From assembly GCF_018130955.1 (NCBI RefSeq), contig NZ_JAFCJM010000013.1:1-64000 (forward strand): a stretch of 64,000 nucleotides of DNA. The letters are read 5' to 3'. Positions 7,580 to 18,329 of the stretch are shown here, in pieces; position 1 is the first letter of the stretch, and every line of letters starts with the position of its first letter. This DNA comes from Bradyrhizobium liaoningense (GTDB lineage Bacteria; Pseudomonadota; Alphaproteobacteria; Rhizobiales; Xanthobacteraceae). Below the pieces are notes generated by a model. The model did no database searches, was not told the DNA's origin, and saw only the letters and a program-made list of their open reading frames with translations. The position numbers and the translations under genes are program-made.

Positions 7580-9541
7580 ATGGTTGAGCGGCGCAATAGG
7601 CGTTTTAGGATTCATCGCAGGCGCGGTTACGGGGCGCGTCGGGGGCGTCATCTGGGCGTTGCCGCAGCAACGGCAGCCCTTATGGCGGTTGCCGCGCCTG
7701 CGCCGGTGGCGGCGCAATCCAAATTCACGGGCATCACGGGATTCGGCGACAGCTACGCCGATACGGGCAGTGCGCCGGGCGGCGCATTCCGTCTGCTTGG
7801 CTTCCCCTGTCCCGCGGGACCGCCGACCTATCCGACCTGCCGGTTCAGCGGCGGCACCAATTTCGCGGACTCGCTGCAGTCGACCTACAATTTGCCGCCG
7901 CTCACGAACTACGCGATCGGCGGCGCGCAGACCGGCAACACCAACGTGATTCCGGGACTGCCCGGCTTTGCCGATGAAGTCGCGGCCTTCGTCGCGACTG
8001 GCAAGCGCTTCTCGTCCAGCGACCTGATCGCGCTGTCGATCGGCGGCAATGATCAGGCGCAGTTCAACAGCGCCAACACGCTTGCGCAGATCAATGCGCT
8101 GGCCGTGACATCGGCCGGCAACGCCGCAACCGGCGTCCGCCAGTTGATCGCGCTCGGGGCCCACAACATCGCCTGGGTGAGCCCCGGAAATCCGTTCTAT
8201 TTCCCGGCGCCGTTTGGCGATCCCGCCCTCACCTTCGCGCAGCGCGAGGAATGGGCGCGGACCTATTTCCAGCAGCTTCAGCTGCAGCTCGCGCCATCAG
8301 CCAATGCGGGGACCCGAATCTTCCTGTTCGATCTCGAGACGCTGCAGGCGCGTGTCGTCGCCAATCCCGGCCAGTACGGCTTCCTCAGCGCCAGCTCTTG
8401 TCAGCTCGTGCTCGGCATTCCCGGCTGCCTTGCCGCATCGAGCGCCGTGCAGAACAGCTACTTCTACTGGGACACGATCCATCCGACCAGCGCCGGCTTT
8501 GCCCTGATCGCGCGCTATATGGCCAATCAGATCGACGCGCCGCTGACGGTCGCGCCGCAAGGCGACGTCGCGATGTCGATTGCCACGGGTTTTACCAACT
8601 CGATCTTCGGCCGGCTCGACGCCTACCGCACCTTCGCGTCCTATGGTGCGGGTAGTGTCATGAACGCGATGGCGGCGGACATGCCGGCGAAGGCGATGCG
8701 GCCGCCCGCTGCGCAGAGCCCGTGGAACGTCTACGGCGACGTCGCCTATGCCGGCGGCAACCGCGACGCCCAGGCGCTGCTGTCGTCCTACAACTACAAC
8801 TCCGTCGGTGGCTGGATCGGCGTCGACTACAAGGTCAGGCCCGATCTGCTGGTCGGCGGCATCTTCAGCTACGCCCAGCCCAACGTGAACCTGGCCGTGC
8901 AGAACGCCCGCTCCAAGATCGATGCGTACCAGCTCGGGGGCTACGCGTCCTACACGCGGTCGAACTGGTTTGCCGACGCGCTGATCGCCTATGGCCGTCA
9001 GGCCATCGCCACCAGCCGGCAGGGCGTCATCGACACCATCAACGGCTCGACCAACGCCGACACCTTCACGGTGGCGGCCAAGGGCGGCTATCTCTGGGAT
9101 GTCGGCCGCTTCCGCGTCGGACCGATCGCGGGCCTTGCCTACACCAACGCAGAGATCGCGGGTTACACCGAGACCGGCGACATCCTGCTGACCAACACCG
9201 TCAACCGGCAGACCCTGGAGAGCCTCATCGGCAGCGCCGGCGTGCAGATCCGCGCGCCCTTCGTGATGGCAGGCGGCTTCTACAGCCCGTTCGTCAACGT
9301 CACCGCCGAGCACGATTTCATCGGATCGGCGCGGACGCTGATCACCACCCAGGTCACTACGCCGCTCCTGCCGGTGCTGACGCCGATCGACGGCCGCACC
9401 AGCACCTACGGCCGGGTCAATGCCGGCGTTGCCGCGGCCATCACCGACAGGGTGAGCGCCAATCTGACGGTCGTCAGCACCTTCGCGCGCAGCGACGGCA
9501 ACGATTACGGCGTCAGCGGCGGCGTCAAGGTCAGGTTCTGA
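7580..9541 (+). CDS. Autotransporter GDSL esterase/lipase
   Basis: 653 residues. A basic n-region and hydrophobic stretch (VAAATAALMAVAAPAPVAAQ) form a signal peptide. The passenger is a GDSL hydrolase: block I FGDSYADTG with the Ser nucleophile, block III GGND, and block V DTIHPTSAGF with the Asp and His. The C-terminal 270 residues have the alternating aromatic/Gly pattern of an autotransporter beta-barrel and end in VRF, the usual terminal aromatic. It would be displayed on the outer membrane and hydrolyse lipid or acyl esters, like EstA. A strong AGGGGAGGAG precedes the ATG at 7580; the frame is open further upstream but lacks coding character. Confidence 0.92.
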   Translation: MVERRNRRFRIHRRRGYGARRGRHLGVAAATAALMAVAAPAPVAAQSKFTGITGFGDSYADTGSAPGGAFRLLGFPCPAGPPTYPTCRFSGGTNFADSLQSTYNLPPLTNYAIGGAQTGNTNVIPGLPGFADEVAAFVATGKRFSSSDLIALSIGGNDQAQFNSANTLAQINALAVTSAGNAATGVRQLIALGAHNIAWVSPGNPFYFPAPFGDPALTFAQREEWARTYFQQLQLQLAPSANAGTRIFLFDLETLQARVVANPGQYGFLSASSCQLVLGIPGCLAASSAVQNSYFYWDTIHPTSAGFALIARYMANQIDAPLTVAPQGDVAMSIATGFTNSIFGRLDAYRTFASYGAGSVMNAMAADMPAKAMRPPAAQSPWNVYGDVAYAGGNRDAQALLSSYNYNSVGGWIGVDYKVRPDLLVGGIFSYAQPNVNLAVQNARSKIDAYQLGGYASYTRSNWFADALIAYGRQAIATSRQGVIDTINGSTNADTFTVAAKGGYLWDVGRFRVGPIAGLAYTNAEIAGYTETGDILLTNTVNRQTLESLIGSAGVQIRAPFVMAGGFYSPFVNVTAEHDFIGSARTLITTQVTTPLLPVLTPIDGRTSTYGRVNAGVAAAITDRVSANLTVVSTFARSDGNDYGVSGGVKVRF

Positions 9542-9562
9542 GTTAGTTCAGGGAGTTTTGAC

Positions 9563-10768
9563 GTGATGAAGCGACTGTTTTGCGCCTTCCTGGTCGTGTG
9601 GGGGGCGGGCGCGCCGGCGCTCGCCCAGGTTTCCGACGACGCGGTCAGGATCGGCGTCATGACCGATCTGTCGAGCTGGGGCCGCGACAACACCGGCCCC
9701 GGATCGGTCGAGGCCGCCAAGATGGCGATCGAGGACTTTGGCCCGACCGTGCTCGGCAGGCCGATCGAGCTGATCAGTGCCGACCACCAGATGAAGGTGG
9801 ATGTCGGCACGCAGCTCGCCCGCGGCTGGTTCGACAATGGCAAGATCGACGCGATCGTCGACGTTCCCAATTCGGCCATCGCGATCGCGCTTCACAACAT
9901 GGTGCGCGAGCGCAACAAGGTTTTGCTGCTCTCGGGAGCCGGCGCAAGCTCCCTGACGGATGAACTCTGCAGTCCGAACACCGTGCAGTTCACCTACGAC
10001 ACCTATGCGCTCGCAAAAGTGACGGCATCGGCGATGGTCGCGGAAGGCGGAAAATCCTGGTTCTTCGTCACCGCGGACTACACGTTTGGACACCAGCTCG
10101 AGCAGGATGCGACCCGCTTCATCAAGCAGGCGGGCGGCGAGGTGCTCGGCAGCGTGCGTCATCCCTCCAACACGTCGGACTTTTCGTCCTTCGCCCTCCA
10201 GGCGCAGAACTCCAAGGCTGACGTCGTCGCCTTCGCCAATGCCGGCCAGGACACGCAGAACGCGATCAAGCAGGCCAACGAGTTCGGTCTTGTTCGCAGC
10301 GGTCAGAAGCTGGTCGGGCTGTTGCTGTTCGACGCGGACATCCACGCGATCGGTCTGCGTGAAGCGCAGGGAACCTATATGACGACGGCGTCGTATTGGA
10401 ACATGGATGAGAAGACCCGCGCCTGGTCCAAAAAATTCTTCGCGCGGACCGGTGTCATGCCGTCCATGATCCATACCGGCGTCTACGGCGCCGTGCTGCA
10501 CTACCTCAAGGCCATCGCTTCCGCGGGAAGCGACGATGCCGCCAAGGTGATGCCGAAGATGCGCGAATTGCCGATCGAGGATGCTTTCGTGCATCAGGGC
10601 AAGTTGCGCGAGGACGGCCGCGTGATCCGCGACATGTATCTGGCGCGGGTCAAGAAGCCGGAGCAGTCGAAGGAGCCGTGGGATTATCTCGAGATCATCA
10701 GGACGGTGAAGGGCGACGACGCTTTCAGGCCGGTCTCGGAATCGAAGTGTCCGCTGCTGAAGCGTTGA
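9563..10768 (+). CDS. Periplasmic binding protein, branched-chain amino acid type
   Basis: 401 residues. A signal peptide (FCAFLVVWGAGAPALAQ) precedes a type I periplasmic binding fold of the LivK/Peripla_BP_6 kind, with VRIGVMTDLSSWGRDNTGPG near the mature N-terminus and the hinge region around SWFFVTADYTFGHQLE. Such proteins capture amino acids, amides or aromatic acids for an ABC importer. No permease or ATPase genes follow, so it would serve a system encoded elsewhere. Start is GTG 9563 or the ATG directly after it; GGGAG lies upstream. The next gene starts within a few bases of its stop, so the two are probably co-transcribed. Confidence 0.88.
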   Translation: MMKRLFCAFLVVWGAGAPALAQVSDDAVRIGVMTDLSSWGRDNTGPGSVEAAKMAIEDFGPTVLGRPIELISADHQMKVDVGTQLARGWFDNGKIDAIVDVPNSAIAIALHNMVRERNKVLLLSGAGASSLTDELCSPNTVQFTYDTYALAKVTASAMVAEGGKSWFFVTADYTFGHQLEQDATRFIKQAGGEVLGSVRHPSNTSDFSSFALQAQNSKADVVAFANAGQDTQNAIKQANEFGLVRSGQKLVGLLLFDADIHAIGLREAQGTYMTTASYWNMDEKTRAWSKKFFARTGVMPSMIHTGVYGAVLHYLKAIASAGSDDAAKVMPKMRELPIEDAFVHQGKLREDGRVIRDMYLARVKKPEQSKEPWDYLEIIRTVKGDDAFRPVSESKCPLLKR

Positions 10769-10774
10769 GTGCTG

Positions 10775-11839
10775 ATGGTCAGTCTGTTTGATCCGATCCG
10801 GCTCGGCGCCGTCGAAGCGCCGAACCGTATTTTCATGGCGCCGATGACGAGGGGGCGGGCCACGCTCGATCACGTGCCGACGCCTGTCATGGCGCGGTAC
10901 TACGGTCAGCGCGCATCCGCAGGCCTGATCCTCACGGAGGCGACCGGCATAAGCCTCGAAGGGCACGCCTGGCCCTATGCGCCGGGGATCTGGAACAGCG
11001 AACAGGTCGACGGGTGGAAGGCCGTCACCGACGCCGTGCACGAATCCGGTGGACGGATCTTTGCGCAGTTGTGGCACATGGGCAGGTTGACGCATTCGCG
11101 TTTTCCCGGACGCGGCCGGCCGGTCTCGGCATCCGCCACGACGGCGCCCGGCCTCGCCCAAACCTATGGCGGCAAACTGCCTTACGAGGAGGCGAGGGCG
11201 CTCGACCTCGCCGAGATTCCCGCTCTGGTCGACCAGTTTGCCAATGCGGCCTGCAATGCCGTTCGTGCAGGCTTTGATGGCGTTCAGATTCATGCAGCGA
11301 ATGGATATCTGCTCGACCAGTTCTTGCGCAGCAGCTCCAATCTGCGCCGCGACAGCTATGGCGGAGGTCCCGAAAACCGCATCCGCATTTTGGCCGACGT
11401 CACGCGCGCGGTGTCGCAAAGCATCGGCGCCGACCGGACGGCGGTGCGCCTGTCTCCGAATGGCGAGATCAAGGGCATCAACGACGACAATCCGGAAGAG
11501 CTGTTCGTAACTGCCGCAAAAATGCTCTCCACGCTCGAAATCGCGTTTCTGGAAGTCCGCGAGCCCGACTTCAACGGCACCAACGGCAAGGCTGACCGGC
11601 TCCCCATCGCACCGTTGATGCGCGCGGCCTTCGATGGCCCACTGGTGCTGAACTCGGACTACGACGCGGACAAGGCGCAGGCCGTGCTCGATGCGGGGCA
11701 GGCGGACGCGATCTCGTTCGGACGGCCCTTCATCGCCAACCCTGATTTGCCCGATCGATTTGCGCGGCGCGTGGCACTTCAGCCGTCCGACCAGGCGACC
11801 TGGTATTCGCGGGGAGCCGAGGGATACAGTGAGCTTTGA
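10775..11839 (+). CDS. Old Yellow Enzyme family ene-reductase
   Basis: 354 residues. This is an FMN-dependent TIM-barrel oxidoreductase of the NemA/OYE type. It shows the N-terminal NRIFMAPMTR, the substrate/FMN region QLWHMGR, HAANGYLLDQF with the paired His/Asn that hold the ring substrate, and the phosphate-binding SFGRPFIANP. It reduces activated C=C bonds of enones, maleimides or nitro compounds with NAD(P)H. It starts six bases after the stop of the binding-protein gene. ATG 10775 is preferred to GTG 10769 because it gives the usual family N-terminus, MVSLFDP. Confidence 0.92.
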   Translation: MVSLFDPIRLGAVEAPNRIFMAPMTRGRATLDHVPTPVMARYYGQRASAGLILTEATGISLEGHAWPYAPGIWNSEQVDGWKAVTDAVHESGGRIFAQLWHMGRLTHSRFPGRGRPVSASATTAPGLAQTYGGKLPYEEARALDLAEIPALVDQFANAACNAVRAGFDGVQIHAANGYLLDQFLRSSSNLRRDSYGGGPENRIRILADVTRAVSQSIGADRTAVRLSPNGEIKGINDDNPEELFVTAAKMLSTLEIAFLEVREPDFNGTNGKADRLPIAPLMRAAFDGPLVLNSDYDADKAQAVLDAGQADAISFGRPFIANPDLPDRFARRVALQPSDQATWYSRGAEGYSEL

Positions 11840-11946
11840 TCGGGCGGGACGCCTCAGCTCCGCCCATCCGCGCGCTACGTCGGCGGCTTGGTGGTACGTC
11901 GCGCGCGTGTCTCTCGCCCGGTACACGCAGGTGGCCGAATCTCCGA

Positions 11947-12987
11947 TCAACTGCTCTGCCGATGGAGCAGGGTGAAGCGCGTATCGATGACGGCCTGTTG
12001 CGGCTCGCCGTTAGCGTGCGAGATCCTTGCGATGATCAGCCGCGCGGCTTCCTTCCCGATCAGGTCGCCAGGCGGGCGGATGGTCGTCAACGACGGATTG
12101 CAGGCCGCGCTGAAGCTCAGGTCGCCGAACCCGACCACCGACAGGCGCTCCGGGATCGCAATGCCAAGGCGTTGGCACTCGAAGATCACGCCAAGGGCGA
12201 TGTGGTCGTTGGAGCAGGCAATCCCGTTCACGTTCGGAAAGCGATGCACGGCCTCGCCGAGCAGCATGGCGCCGACCTCGGCGCTCGCCGGCGCAGGATG
12301 CTGGATGATATCAGCGGTGACGTCAGGCGCATTCCGCGCCGTCTCGACGAAGCCTTGCGCGCGCCGTGCAGCGCGGCGATCCTCGTGCAGGCGGGCGCCA
12401 AGAAACAGCAATCGCTTGCGTCCCCGCTGAACGAGATGCGAGGCGGCGGTTTGACCGACCTGGTCGTGGTGAAAACCGACCGCCATGTCCATGGTCTGGG
12501 AACCGAGCTCCCAGATTTCGACAACCGGCACCTTGCTGTCACGCAACAGCCTGCGCGTCGCCGAGCTGTGGGAGAGGCCGGTCAAAACGACGGCGGCAGG
12601 CGCCCAGGACAGTGCCGTGCGGACCAGGCTTTCCTCGTCGTGCTCCTTGTACTCGGTGTGGCTGAGCATCACTTGCAGTCGTTGCTTGCCGAGATCTTCC
12701 TGGAGGGCCGCGACGGTCTCTGCGAAGAACGCATTGCGGACCGATGGCACAATGATGCTCACGACGCGCGATGAGGCCGCCGCCAGGCCGCCGGCCATCA
12801 GGTTCGGCACGTAGTCGAGCGCTTCGATGGCGCGTGCGATCGACTCGCTCGCCGCCGCCGAAACCGCATCGGGCTTCCTGAAATAGAGCGACACCGTGGA
12901 CGGCGACAGCTCGGCGCGCGCCGCCACATCCATGATCGTAACCCGTTGCATCTTGCGCCGGGTGCGCGTGGGCTTTGGTGCCGCCAT
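11947..12987 (-). CDS. LacI-family repressor of the sulfoquinovose locus
   Basis: 346 residues. The N-terminal helix-turn-helix is VTIMDVAARAELSPSTVSLY followed by the hinge helix region; the rest is a periplasmic-binding-like effector domain (PNLMAGGLAAASSRVVSIIV to the C-terminus). It is divergent from the ABC transporter operon. Two palindromes with the TAGCGCTA core, carrying the central CpG expected for LacI/GalR operators, lie in the 259-base intergenic region. The inducer is probably sulfoquinovose or a sulfoquinovoside, by context. Confidence 0.93.
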   Translation of the reverse strand: MAAPKPTRTRRKMQRVTIMDVAARAELSPSTVSLYFRKPDAVSAAASESIARAIEALDYVPNLMAGGLAAASSRVVSIIVPSVRNAFFAETVAALQEDLGKQRLQVMLSHTEYKEHDEESLVRTALSWAPAAVVLTGLSHSSATRRLLRDSKVPVVEIWELGSQTMDMAVGFHHDQVGQTAASHLVQRGRKRLLFLGARLHEDRRAARRAQGFVETARNAPDVTADIIQHPAPASAEVGAMLLGEAVHRFPNVNGIACSNDHIALGVIFECQRLGIAIPERLSVVGFGDLSFSAACNPSLTTIRPPGDLIGKEAARLIIARISHANGEPQQAVIDTRFTLLHRQSS

Positions 12988-13004
12988 TCCCTGGGTGGTC
13001 CAGA

Positions 13005-13020
13005 ATAATAGCGCTATTAT
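13005..13020. promoter_or_regulatory. Palindromic operator O1 for the LacI-family regulator
   Basis: ATAATAGCGCTATTAT is a perfect 16-bp palindrome with a central CpG, 17 bases before the repressor start. It fits autorepression and shares the TAGCGCTA core with the second site at 13173-13182. Confidence 0.75.
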
Positions 13021-13172
13021 GTAGCCGAGGTCTTGTCGCGATACAATCGCGTTCTTCTTATCAGAAGAATAAGATTATCGTAATCAGATAGATACAATAG
13101 TATTTCATCTCCTGACCTGCCGGATTGAGCTGGAATGGGCGAGCGTTTCCTTGGCGTTGATTTCCAAAAATC

Positions 13173-13182
13173 GTAGCGCTAC
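13173..13182. promoter_or_regulatory. Palindromic operator O2 before the ABC transporter operon
   Basis: GTAGCGCTAC is a perfect 10-bp palindrome with the same TAGCGCTA core, 64 bases before the ATPase start. It lies about 160 bases from O1, a spacing that would permit looping between the two sites. Confidence 0.7.
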
Positions 13183-13246
13183 CATCAGCCTGCTACCGCG
13201 GCGTCAAGAACCGTCGGGACGCGGGGAGGACGGGAGAACAGGGCTC

Positions 13247-14320
13247 ATGGCTTCGGTCAGCCTGCGCAAGCTTGAGAAGAGCTATGGCGCGTTTCGCGTC
13301 GTCAAGGCTATCGACCTCGAGATCATGGATGGCGAGTTCGTGGTGCTGGTTGGTCCGTCGGGCTGCGGCAAATCGACGACGCTGCGCATGATCGCCGGAC
13401 TCGAAAGCATCAGCGGCGGTGAGATCCGGATCGGCGATCGTACCGTCAACGATCTGCCGCCGCGCGAGCGCGACATTGCCATGGTGTTCCAGGACTACGC
13501 GCTCTACCCGCACAAGACGGTGCGCGAGAACATGGGGTTCAGCCTGAAGGTGCGGGGCGCGAACCCTGCGGAAGCGGACGCAAAGATCGGGGCTGCCGCG
13601 GAGATGCTCGGCATCACCCATCTTCTCGACCGGCGGCCGGGACAGCTCTCCGGTGGACAGCGCCAGCGGGTTGCGATGGGCCGGGCCATCGTTCGGCGCC
13701 CGCAGGTGTTTTTGTTCGATGAGCCGCTGTCCAATCTCGACGCGAAGTTGCGCGGCCAGGTCCGCACCGAAATCAAAAGACTGCACCAGACGATAGGGAC
13801 CACCATCGTCTATGTAACCCACGATCAGGTCGAGGCGATGACGTTGGCCGATCGCATTGTCATCCTTCGCGGCGGCGACATCGAGCAGATCGGAACGCCC
13901 GACGAGGTCTACAACAATCCGGCCAGCGTGTTCGTCGGCGGTTTCGTCGGCTCGCCGTCGATGAACTTCGCCAAGGCAAGGGTCGCCCACGGCTATCTCG
14001 ATTTCGCCGACGGCAACCGTCTGCCGCTTGCGCCTTTGACTGGCACCGGAATCTCGGCGGCTGACGGGCGCGACTTCATCGTCGGCATCAGGCCCGAGCA
14101 TTTCACGTCCGGGACATCTGATATCGGCCTCAACTGCGAGGTTCAGGTCGTCGAGCCGCTCGGCTCCGATACGCTGGTGCATTTTTCGGTGGGCGGCGCG
14201 ACATTGACCGCGCGGCTGCCGCCCGAATTGCGTCCGCGAACCGGTGAGGCGTTCAAGCTGGGCCTCGACCCCGGGAAGATCCATCTGTTCGATGCGGAGA
14301 CGGAGCGGGCCTTGCACTAA
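13247..14320 (+). CDS. ABC transporter ATPase (MalK/UgpC type)
   Basis: 357 residues. Walker A GPSGCGKST, Q-loop FQDYALYPH, signature LSGGQRQRVAMGRAIVR, Walker B VFLFDEPLSNLD and switch His in VYVTHDQVEA are all present. The C-terminal third is the regulatory OB-fold (TOBE) domain of sugar importers of the MalK group. It energises the two permeases encoded downstream. ATG 13247 gives the family start MASVSLRKLEKSYG; a GGAG-rich stretch precedes it. First gene of a six-gene operon ending with a sulfoquinovosidase, so the substrate is probably a sulfoquinovoside. Confidence 0.93.
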   Translation: MASVSLRKLEKSYGAFRVVKAIDLEIMDGEFVVLVGPSGCGKSTTLRMIAGLESISGGEIRIGDRTVNDLPPRERDIAMVFQDYALYPHKTVRENMGFSLKVRGANPAEADAKIGAAAEMLGITHLLDRRPGQLSGGQRQRVAMGRAIVRRPQVFLFDEPLSNLDAKLRGQVRTEIKRLHQTIGTTIVYVTHDQVEAMTLADRIVILRGGDIEQIGTPDEVYNNPASVFVGGFVGSPSMNFAKARVAHGYLDFADGNRLPLAPLTGTGISAADGRDFIVGIRPEHFTSGTSDIGLNCEVQVVEPLGSDTLVHFSVGGATLTARLPPELRPRTGEAFKLGLDPGKIHLFDAETERALH

Positions 14321-15640
<1,320 letters not shown>

Positions 15641-15739
15641 TGCATGATCCGGCGACGAGCGGGGTGCTTCTCGCGCCCCCGCTCGTGGTCGCGAACTCTT
15701 GCGGCGCCTTGTGCGCAATCCGGATCGGACCTAACGACG

Positions 15740-16681
15740 ATGGAATCCATGGTCAAGAACGCAGCGGGTCGCGTCGATACGCGACGTGCGATTCTGTCGC
15801 GCTGGCTCGATCCGGACGAGACGACGCTCGCCGTACTGCTCCTGGCACCCGCCGCGATCCTGCTCGGCGTGATGATCGTCTATCCCGTGGGCCGGCTCAT
15901 CTACACGAGCTTCCTCGACCTGTCGCTGACGTCGGGCCTGCCGGCGCGATTCGCCGGGCTCGCGAACTATCAGCAGATGCTGGACGATCCCGTCTTTTGG
16001 CAGGCGACCTGGAACACGATCCTGATCACGCTGATCACGGTGCCCGGCGCGCTGCTTGTCGGGCTCGGACTTGCGCTGCTCGCCAATCTGCCGTTCCAGA
16101 TGCGATGGCCGGTGAGGCTCTCGCTTCTGATTCCGTGGGCGCTGCCGCTTGCGTTCGCGGGCCTGATCTTCGCATGGTTCTTCCATTCGGAATACGGCGT
16201 CGTCAACGATGTGCTTGGTCGGATCGGCTTGCCGGGCGTGATCTGGTTCAACTCGCCGCGTCTCGCCTTCGCCGCGATTTGTCTCGCCATCATCTGGAAG
16301 GCCTCGTCCTTCATGGCGATGATCATTCTCGCCGGATTGCAGACCATTCCGCGCTCGCTCTACGAGGCCGCTGATGTCGATGGTGCCGGGCGCGTACGGC
16401 AGTTCTTCGAGATCACGCTGCCGCTCTTGAAGCCCACGATCGTGGTCGCGCTGATCTTCCGTACCATCACCTCGCTCCAGACTTTCGATATTCCCTACAT
16501 GATGACGGGCGGCGGGCCGGGCACCTCGACCGCGACGCTCGCCATGTACATCCATCAGAACACCGTATCCTTCCTCGATCTCGGCTATGGATCGGCGCTT
16601 GCGGTGGTGATGTTCGGCCTTTCGATGTGTGTCACGGCGCTTTACCTGCGCATGATCCGCGGCAGCGAGCGCGCATCATGA
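15740..16681 (+). CDS. Sugar ABC transporter permease (MalF type)
   Basis: 313 residues with about six membrane spans. The EAA loop that docks the ATPase is visible as YEAADVDGAGRVRQFFEITL. It is the first of two permeases of a CUT1-type importer. The ribosome site before 15740 is weak and ATG 15749 is an alternative. The end overlaps the next gene by 4 bases (ATGA), which indicates translational coupling. Confidence 0.9.
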   Translation: MESMVKNAAGRVDTRRAILSRWLDPDETTLAVLLLAPAAILLGVMIVYPVGRLIYTSFLDLSLTSGLPARFAGLANYQQMLDDPVFWQATWNTILITLITVPGALLVGLGLALLANLPFQMRWPVRLSLLIPWALPLAFAGLIFAWFFHSEYGVVNDVLGRIGLPGVIWFNSPRLAFAAICLAIIWKASSFMAMIILAGLQTIPRSLYEAADVDGAGRVRQFFEITLPLLKPTIVVALIFRTITSLQTFDIPYMMTGGGPGTSTATLAMYIHQNTVSFLDLGYGSALAVVMFGLSMCVTALYLRMIRGSERAS

Positions 16682-17532
16682 ACGCTTCTGTCTCTTCAGG
16701 TGTCGGCTCGCTCCTGTCCGGCAAGCCGTTGCGGGCCATCGCTGCACTTATCCTCGTCGTGAACGGCCTGTTCCCGGCGCTGTGGATTCTGCTGACGTCG
16801 TTCAAGACCGAGGCGGAGCTCACGATGAAGCCGATCACCTGGCTGCCGCACGCGGCGACGCTGCGGAATTACAGCCAGGCGTTCTCCGATCAACCGCTGC
16901 TGACGTTCCTGTACAACAGCTTCATGGTCGCGCTGCTGTCGACCGCGTTGACCCTGCTGGTCTCGGTTCTGGCGGCCTACGCGCTTGCGCGGCTGAATCT
17001 CCGGTTCAGGGGACTGATCATGTCTGTCATCATCGCGGTCTCGACCTTTCCGCTGGTGACGCTGCTGGTGCCCTTGTTCGAGACGATGCGTGCGCTCAAT
17101 CTGCTCAACACCTGGACGGCATTGATCCTGCCCTACACCGTGCTGAGTCTGCCGGTCTGCACCCTGGTGCTGACGTCCTTCTTCGAGGCCATTCCGCGCG
17201 ATCTGGAGAATGCCGCCATGATTGACGGCTGCACGCGATTTGGCGCGCTTTTCAAGGTGGTGGTCCCGCTCTCGGCGCCGGGCGTATTCACCGCCGGAAT
17301 CCTCGCCTTCGTCAATTCCTGGGACGAATTTTTGCTGGCCCTGTCGTTCAACTCCAATCCGGGACTGCGGACGCTGCCCGTCGGCATCCAGCTTTACCAG
17401 GGGGAGTTTGCGTTTCCGTGGCCGATCATTTCTGCGGCGCTGGTGGTGGGCATCGTGCCGGTCGCGATCCTGATCGTGATTTTCCAGGAGCGCGTGGTCT
17501 CGGGGCTGACCGCAGGTGGCCTCAAGGGATAA
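16678..17532 (+). CDS. Sugar ABC transporter permease (MalG type)
   Basis: 284 residues, six predicted membrane spans. The EAA loop reads ENAAMIDGCTRFGALFKVVV. It completes the CUT1 importer with the preceding ATPase, binding protein and first permease. The start overlaps the stop of the upstream permease. Confidence 0.92.
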   Translation: MNASVSSGVGSLLSGKPLRAIAALILVVNGLFPALWILLTSFKTEAELTMKPITWLPHAATLRNYSQAFSDQPLLTFLYNSFMVALLSTALTLLVSVLAAYALARLNLRFRGLIMSVIIAVSTFPLVTLLVPLFETMRALNLLNTWTALILPYTVLSLPVCTLVLTSFFEAIPRDLENAAMIDGCTRFGALFKVVVPLSAPGVFTAGILAFVNSWDEFLLALSFNSNPGLRTLPVGIQLYQGEFAFPWPIISAALVVGIVPVAILIVIFQERVVSGLTAGGLKG

Positions 17533-18315
<783 letters not shown>

Positions 18316-18329
18316 AGGGGCGAAGCAGA

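Noticed and set aside
8297..12000. Long minus-strand and alternate frames across the esterase, binding-protein and Old Yellow Enzyme genes
   Set aside because: They are antisense shadows of clear genes with strong motifs and ribosome sites, and show low-complexity compositions.
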